From the NCBI GenBank assembly GCA_003220855.1, contig QHTP01000240.1, positions 1 to 9,379 of the forward strand: a stretch of DNA of 9,379 nt, given 5' to 3'. Under the pieces are notes generated by a model. That model ran no database searches. It was not told where the DNA came from and was given only the letters and a program-made list of their open reading frames with translations. This document shows positions 5,671 through 9,379 of the stretch, one piece after another. Origin of the DNA: Gemmatimonadota bacterium. GTDB taxonomy: Bacteria > Gemmatimonadota > Gemmatimonadetes > Gemmatimonadales > GWC2-71-9. Position 1 is the first letter of the stretch; every line of letters begins with the position of its first letter. The position numbers were made by a program, and so were the translations under genes.

Positions 5671-6854
5671 TCCGAGGTGATGGCGACCTCGCGCACGTCA
5701 TCGCGGCTCGGCAGGTCGAACATGATGTCGGTCATCATCTCTTCGAGGATGGCGCGCAGGCCCCGGGCACCGGTGCCGCGCTTGATCGCCTTCTGCGCGA
5801 TGGCCGTGAGCGCGTCCTTCTCGATGGTGAGCCGCACGTCCTCGAGCTCGAACAGCTTCTGGTACTGCTTGGAGAGCGCGTTTTTCGGCTCGATGAGGAT
5901 GCGGATCAGCGCGTCTTCGTCGAGCGAGTCGAGCGGCACCGCCACCGGGAGCCTCCCCACCAACTCGGGGATCAGGCCGTAGCGCAGCAGGTCGTCCGGC
6001 TCGACGTCGATGAAGGGGTTCTTCTTGATCTTCTCGGGCGCGCCTTTGGCGACCTCTTCCTTGGTGAAGCCGATCTGGCGCCGCCCGGTGCGCGACTCGA
6101 TGATCTTCTCGAGCCCGTCGAACGCGCCCCCGCAGATGAACAGGATGTCCTTCGTGTTCACCTGGATGTACTCCTGCTGCGGGTGCTTGCGGCCGCCCTG
6201 GGGCGGGACGCTCGCCACCGTTCCCTCCAGGATCTTCAACAGGGCCTGTTGCACGCCCTCGCCCGACACGTCGCGCGTGATGCTCGGGTTCTCGGACTTG
6301 CGGGCGATCTTGTCGATCTCGTCGATGTAGACGATGCCGCGCTCGGCCTCGGACACGTTGAAGTCCGCGGCCTGGAGCAGCCGCACCAGGATGTTCTCGA
6401 CGTCCTCGCCGACGTAGCCCGCTTCCGTGAGCGTAGTCGCGTCGGCGATGGTGAAGGGCACGTCCAGGATGCGCGCTAGCGTCTGCGCCAAGAGCGTCTT
6501 GCCCACGCCGGTGGGACCGATGAGGAGGATGTTGCTCTTATCGAGCTCGACCTCCGCTTCGCGCCCCTGGTGCGAGTTGATCCGCTTGTAGTGATTGTAG
6601 ACCGCCACGGCGAGCGTCTTTTTCGCCTTCTCCTGGCCGATCACGTACTGGTCCAGCACGTCTTTGATCTCGGAGGGGATGGGGACCTGGGTGATCGCCT
6701 CGGAGACCTCGCGCTCTTCGTCCTCCGCCAGGATCTCATTGCAGAGCGCGATGCACTCATTGCAAATGTAGACCGACGGCCCGGAGATGAACTTTCGGAC
6801 CGAGTCCTTCGACTTGCCGCAGAAGGAACAGCGGAGGTGCTTATCGTGGGACAT
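5604..6854 (-). CDS. clpX: ATP-dependent Clp protease unfoldase subunit ClpX
   Basis: AAA+ unfoldase that recognises tagged or regulated substrates, unfolds them and feeds them to ClpP. Full length at 416 residues. N-terminal C4 zinc-binding domain: C9, C12, C31, C34. Then Walker A GPTGVGKT 113-120, pore-1 loop GYVGED 146-151, Walker B IVYIDEIDKI 174-183, RKH pore loop 222-224, ClpP-docking IGF loop 261-263, arginine finger R301 in GLIPELVGRLP, and sensor-2 R364 in GARGLR. Every functional element is intact. ATG 6854 is preceded by a weak AGGG four bases upstream. It sits 41 bp after clpP and its 3' end overlaps the EngB reading frame. The lon gene that often follows clpX in Gram-positive tig-clpX-lon-engB clusters is absent here. 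Confidence 0.98.
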   Translation of the reverse strand: MSHDKHLRCSFCGKSKDSVRKFISGPSVYICNECIALCNEILAEDEEREVSEAITQVPIPSEIKDVLDQYVIGQEKAKKTLAVAVYNHYKRINSHQGREAEVELDKSNILLIGPTGVGKTLLAQTLARILDVPFTIADATTLTEAGYVGEDVENILVRLLQAADFNVSEAERGIVYIDEIDKIARKSENPSITRDVSGEGVQQALLKILEGTVASVPPQGGRKHPQQEYIQVNTKDILFICGGAFDGLEKIIESRTGRRQIGFTKEEVAKGAPEKIKKNPFIDVEPDDLLRYGLIPELVGRLPVAVPLDSLDEDALIRILIEPKNALSKQYQKLFELEDVRLTIEKDALTAIAQKAIKRGTGARGLRAILEEMMTDIMFDLPSRDDVREVAITSECVTEGRPPLLVTERVRQKKEA

Positions 6855-6895
6855 CTTGCCCTAGTATGGGAAGGTCGGCCTGCCGGCGCAAGCGG

Positions 6896-7516
6896 TCACT
6901 TCTTCTTCCCGTCGTCGATCTGCTGGAAGTTGGCGATTACGTGGTCAATTAGCCCGTACTCCTTGGCCTCTTCGGCCGACATGAAGCGATCCCGGTCCAT
7001 GTCCTTCTCGATCTGGTCCAGCGGCTTGCCGGTATGCTTGGAGTACAGCTCGTTGAGCTTGCCCCGCAAGTACAGGATCTCCCGGGCCTGGATCTCGATG
7101 TCGGCCGCAGTGCCCTGGGTCCCGCCCGACGGTTGGTGCATCATGATGCGGGCGTGGGGCAGGGCGGAGCGCTTCCCCTTGCGCCCGGCGGCGAGCAGAA
7201 ACGAGCCCATCGAGGCCGCCATCCCCATGCAGATGGTGTTCACGGGGGCCCGCAGGAACTGCATCGTGTCGTAGATCGCCATGCCCGACGACACGAGCCC
7301 GCCGGGCGAATTGACGTACAGGTAGATGTCCCGCTCCGGATTGTCGGCGTCGAGAAACAAGAGCTGCGCGATGATGATGTTCGACACCTCGTCGTTGATC
7401 TGCGTGCCCAGGAACACGATGCGGTCCAGGAGCAGCCGGCTGAAGATGTCGTAGGTGCGCTCGCCGCGGCTGGAGCGCTCGATGATGTAGGGCGGGTAAA
7501 TCTGGTTCCTCGTCAC
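6896..7516 (-). CDS. clpP: ATP-dependent Clp protease proteolytic subunit ClpP
   Basis: Serine peptidase that forms the tetradecameric barrel partner of ClpX. With GTG 7516 as start the protein has 206 residues, normal for the family. The catalytic triad is S102 (GMAASMGSF), H127 (RIMMHQPSGG) and D176 (DRDRFMSAEEA). The N terminus (TRNQIYPPYIIERSSRGERTYD) matches mature ClpP, so little or no propeptide is expected. The frame stays open well upstream through tig, but that stretch is antisense-like low-complexity translation and not ClpP. The start is fixed by the GTGA overlap with the tig stop and by a GGAG at 7522-7525, five bases upstream. The tail is Lys-rich (DDGKKK). Co-transcribed with tig and clpX. 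Confidence 0.97.
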   Translation of the reverse strand: MTRNQIYPPYIIERSSRGERTYDIFSRLLLDRIVFLGTQINDEVSNIIIAQLLFLDADNPERDIYLYVNSPGGLVSSGMAIYDTMQFLRAPVNTICMGMAASMGSFLLAAGRKGKRSALPHARIMMHQPSGGTQGTAADIEIQAREILYLRGKLNELYSKHTGKPLDQIEKDMDRDRFMSAEEAKEYGLIDHVIANFQQIDDGKKK

Positions 7517-8766
7517 GCTGACTCCACGGTGGATTGCGACAGAAGAAACGTAAACACCTTCTCCTCGGTGAGGCCGCGCTCCAGGTCGCGCAGCCGCTTC
7601 GCCTTCTCGAGCGACGCCCGCAGCTCCGCCGCCGGCTTGCCGCTCCGCGCGGCGATCTCCTGCAACCGGCCGTCCAGCTCCGCCTCGGTGGCGCGCAGGC
7701 CGTGGCGCTCCACCACCCAGTCGAGGATCAGGTCGCGCCGCACCTGCGCCTCGGCCACGGGCCGGAATTCCTGCGCGAATTCGGGCAAGCGGTCTTCCGG
7801 GATCCCGTACGCCTGGGCGTAGACGTACACCGCCCGCTCGACCAGCGGCCGCGGCGCCGCTACACGATTGGCTTGCACGATCTGCTCGATCAGGTCGCGT
7901 CGCAGCTGGGCATCGGCCTCGCGCTGAGCTTCCTTCTCGAGATCCGCGCGCACCGCCTGGCGCAGCGCGTCGAGCGACTCGAAGTCCCCCACCTCGCGCG
8001 CGAACGCGTCGTCCAGCTCCGGCAGATGCTGGCGCTTCACCTCCTGCAGCGTGAGGCGGATAGCACGCGTCTGGCCGCGCTTCGCCTCCTCGGGGAAGTC
8101 GGGCGGGAAGCGCACGGTGGCGTCCACCGTCTCCCCGGGGAGCATGCTCATGATGCGCTCCTCCACTTCGGGGATCGCCCCTCCTTCCCCCAGCACGATC
8201 TGATAGGGCTTCGGGTCCTTTACCTCGTCGCCCTCGCGCGTCGCAAGCGTTCCATGCACCAGGTCCTTGAGCGCCGGCTTCTCCCCCGCGACCGGCACCC
8301 ACGGCGCCTTCTGCTCGCGCAGCGCGGTGAGCTGGGCCAGCACCTGCTCCTCCGTCACCTTGGGCATGGTACGCTTGAGGTGGAATTTGCCGATGCGCTC
8401 GAGCGTGAGCTCGGGCTTCACCTCGACGTGGAACTCGAACGTCACCGGGCCCCCCGCGCCGACGTCCCACTTGAGGTTGTGCACGTGCGGGTCGGCGACC
8501 GGCTTCAGCGCCTCCTGCGCGAGCGCCGCCTTCCAGCTCTCGCGAATCAGGTCCTCGAGCGTCTGCTGTCGGATGTCGTCGGCGAACTGTTTCTTCACGA
8601 GTGCGGCCGGCGCCTTGCCCTTGCGGAACCCCGGGAGCCGCACGCGCCGCTGGTAGGCGGTGGTGGCGCGCGCCTCGGCCGCCTGCACCTGCTCCAGGGG
8701 CACGGTCACGGCCAGGGATGCGGCTCCCGGCTCTTCCGCCGTCTTGCGGACCTGAATGGCAGTCAT
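7513..8766 (-). CDS. tig: Trigger factor (ribosome-associated chaperone / peptidyl-prolyl isomerase)
   Basis: Ribosome-bound chaperone that shields nascent chains at the exit tunnel. At 417 residues it is near the usual 430. The N-terminal ribosome-binding domain carries the signature GFRKGKAP at 46-53. An FKBP-like PPIase domain follows at about 150-240 (LKDLVHGTLATREGDEV, then LPGETVDATVRFPPDFPEE). The C-terminal helical chaperone domain (LPELDDAFAREVG onwards) is Ala/Arg/Glu-rich, as in the family. The start is ATG 8766, with no clear Shine-Dalgarno just upstream and a 67-bp gap to the yetF-like gene. A loosely -10-like TATTAG sits 12 bases before the ATG, without a convincing -35. First gene of the tig-clpP-clpX-engB block. 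Confidence 0.96.
   Translation of the reverse strand: MTAIQVRKTAEEPGAASLAVTVPLEQVQAAEARATTAYQRRVRLPGFRKGKAPAALVKKQFADDIRQQTLEDLIRESWKAALAQEALKPVADPHVHNLKWDVGAGGPVTFEFHVEVKPELTLERIGKFHLKRTMPKVTEEQVLAQLTALREQKAPWVPVAGEKPALKDLVHGTLATREGDEVKDPKPYQIVLGEGGAIPEVEERIMSMLPGETVDATVRFPPDFPEEAKRGQTRAIRLTLQEVKRQHLPELDDAFAREVGDFESLDALRQAVRADLEKEAQREADAQLRRDLIEQIVQANRVAAPRPLVERAVYVYAQAYGIPEDRLPEFAQEFRPVAEAQVRRDLILDWVVERHGLRATEAELDGRLQEIAARSGKPAAELRASLEKAKRLRDLERGLTEEKVFTFLLSQSTVESA
7522..7525 (-). promoter_or_regulatory. Shine-Dalgarno sequence for clpP inside the end of tig
   Basis: The minus strand reads GGAG, five bases before the clpP GTG at 7516. It lies within the last codons of tig, and the tig TGA overlaps the GTG as GTGA. 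This supports the GTG start and coupled translation of tig and clpP. Confidence 0.6.
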
Positions 8767-8833
8767 GTCGGAGTAAATCTAATAGGGCTGGGGGACTGAG
8801 GCAGGAACCGCAACGACTACTCCTATCTCCTGT
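8767..8833. other. Intergenic spacer between yetF-like gene and tig, with a 7-bp inverted repeat
   Basis: This 67-bp gap is the longest in the window. GCAGGAA at 8801-8807 and TTCCTGC at 8841-8847 (just inside the yetF-like gene) are exact inverted repeats, 33 bases apart. The long loop and the absence of a T-run argue against an intrinsic terminator. A purine-rich stretch lies at 8785-8805 on the plus strand. No promoter could be assigned with confidence. Confidence 0.4.
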
Positions 8834-8844
8834 CTACTGATTCC
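8824..8844. repeat. Degenerate heptad repeat at the yetF / tig junction
   Basis: Successive 7-mers TATCTCC (8824), TGTCTAC (8831) and TGATTCC (8838) each differ by one or two bases from a common TGTCTCC, with a weaker copy CTACTCC at 8817-8823. The yetF-like stop codon (TAG on the minus strand, 8834-8836) lies within the array, and the last two residues of the protein are encoded by it. On the minus strand it is purine-rich and contains AGGAGATAGGAG, which looks like tandem Shine-Dalgarno cores but lies about 50 bases before the tig ATG. Confidence 0.5.
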
Positions 8845-9355
8845 TGCGTATCGCCCTGATGCGGTGATGCGGTCTGTCGCCCGCCTTGATGTCGTCGTAT
8901 CGCACCACGCTGATCGACCCGTCGGGCTCGAGCACGGCCAGCATCACGTCGGCGACGTCGGCGACGCCGTGCTCGCGCAGCGCTTGACGCAGTTCGTCGC
9001 GTGTGATCCCGGCGCGCACCAGGTGCTCCGTGAGGATCTTGCCGATGTGAATCAGCATGATGCCTTCGCCGGCCAGCAGCTTGGCGACCCCGCGGCTCCG
9101 GACTCGCCACCAGTCGATCGCCCGGTGCCAGCCGATCAGCACGGCCGCGGCGACGAGCCCGCCCGCGAGACTCGTGTCCGGACCCACCATCGCGTTCTGG
9201 ACCGCATTGGCGATGATGAGCAGCAGCACCAGGTCGAACGTCGACATCTGGCCGAGCTGGCGCGTGCCGGTGAGGCGCAGCCCGACGAGCAGGGCGAGGT
9301 AGACCACGGAGGTGCGAAGCGCAACGTCGAGTAGGGTGTGCCATGAGGCGGTCAC
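8834..9355 (-). CDS. YetF/DUF421 family membrane protein
   Basis: A 173-residue inner-membrane protein of the DUF421 (YetF/YcaP) family, whose molecular role is poorly defined. Three hydrophobic helices lie at about 8-28, 38-57 and 62-80. The family core is clear: LRLTGTRQLGQMSTFDLVLL (26-45), then IANAVQNAMVGPDTSLAGG. A soluble C-terminal domain follows (about 84-160), with the typical GITRDELRQALREHGVADV and a strand ending in PDGSISVV. The start is GTG 9355; it has no strong Shine-Dalgarno and is preceded by overlapping palindromes. It lies 67 bp before tig on the same strand, so co-transcription is possible but not shown. The last codons and stop fall in a heptad repeat. Confidence 0.9.
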   Translation of the reverse strand: MTASWHTLLDVALRTSVVYLALLVGLRLTGTRQLGQMSTFDLVLLLIIANAVQNAMVGPDTSLAGGLVAAAVLIGWHRAIDWWRVRSRGVAKLLAGEGIMLIHIGKILTEHLVRAGITRDELRQALREHGVADVADVMLAVLEPDGSISVVRYDDIKAGDRPHHRIRAIRRNQ

Positions 9356-9358
9356 GGT

Positions 9359-9379
9359 CTCGTAAACTACGAGCGCTCG
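9359..9379. repeat. Overlapping short palindromes upstream of the yetF-like gene
   Basis: CTCGTA (9359-9364) and TACGAG (9368-9373) form an exact 6-bp inverted repeat around AAC, and CGAGCGCTCG (9370-9379) is a perfect 10-bp palindrome sharing four bases with it. They lie just 4 bases upstream of the GTG start on the minus strand. They may be an operator or a leader hairpin, or chance in GC-rich DNA. The window ends here, so any larger structure is cut off. Confidence 0.4.

Noticed and set aside
7517..8470. Upstream extension of the clpP frame (524 residues in total)
   Set aside because: The extra residues are an out-of-frame reading of tig with no ClpP similarity; GTG 7516 with its GGAG and the 4-bp overlap gives a normal ClpP.
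7534..8799. 421-residue plus-strand open frame opposite tig
   Set aside because: Antisense reading of trigger factor in GC-rich DNA, rich in His/Arg/Leu, with no recognisable domain.
8785..8805. G-quadruplex in the G-rich tract before tig
   Set aside because: Only two runs of three or more G are present; four are needed for a standard quadruplex.
8767..8833. CIRCE/HrcA operator or heat-shock promoter upstream of tig
   Set aside because: No TTAGCACTC-N9-GAGTGCTAA element and no convincing -35/-10 pair can be found.
8767..8847. Intrinsic terminator between the yetF-like gene and tig
   Set aside because: The 7-bp inverted repeat has a 33-base loop and no following T-run.

Overview
This is a GC-rich bacterial chromosomal window, by eye about two thirds G+C, densely packed with protein genes. 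I see no RNA gene, insertion sequence, CRISPR array or phage gene. The gene content (a PilB-type ATPase fused to a receiver domain, a hybrid sensor kinase, and a tig-clpP-clpX-engB order without lon) and the high GC suggest a deep-branching Gram-negative lineage. Gemmatimonadota is my first guess and Acidobacteriota-like groups are alternatives. This is an inference from style, not from a marker gene.

Layout. Plus strand, left third: the 3' part of a type IV pilus/type II secretion ATPase carrying a C-terminal response-regulator receiver domain; then a NudB-like Nudix hydrolase; then an alkyltransferase-like protein (ATL) in which tryptophan replaces the alkyl-accepting cysteine. Minus strand, right two thirds, in transcription order: a YetF/DUF421 membrane protein, trigger factor (tig), ClpP, ClpX, the GTPase EngB, and a membrane-anchored GAF-PAS hybrid histidine kinase. 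The two blocks converge and overlap tail to tail by 79 bp (ATL against the kinase), with no intergenic space for a terminator.

How the genes work together. tig, clpP and clpX form a classic protein-quality-control operon: nascent-chain chaperone, peptidase, and AAA+ unfoldase with an intact ClpP-docking IGF loop. tig and clpP overlap by 4 bp (GTGA), and the end of clpX overlaps the start of engB, a ribosome-assembly GTPase. The Nudix and ATL genes make a small nucleotide-pool/alkylation-damage pair. The kinase and the PilB-receiver fusion are the signalling components; a functional link between them is only a hypothesis.

Most unusual signals. (1) Three gene junctions carry short, mostly degenerate tandem repeats with a 7-nt period but different sequences: 1979-2003, 5004-5031 and 8824-8844. 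They touch or include stop or start codons. (2) The first of these is also a 19-nt perfect mirror repeat in a pure pyrimidine tract, a candidate triplex former. (3) The PilB-receiver fusion keeps all key receiver residues, which suggests phospho-control of a pilus or secretion motor. (4) The ATL has Pro-Trp-Trp-Arg at the active-site position and a basic tail encoded opposite the kinase gene. There are no gene-free stretches over 300 bases; the longest gap is 67 bp, between yetF and tig.
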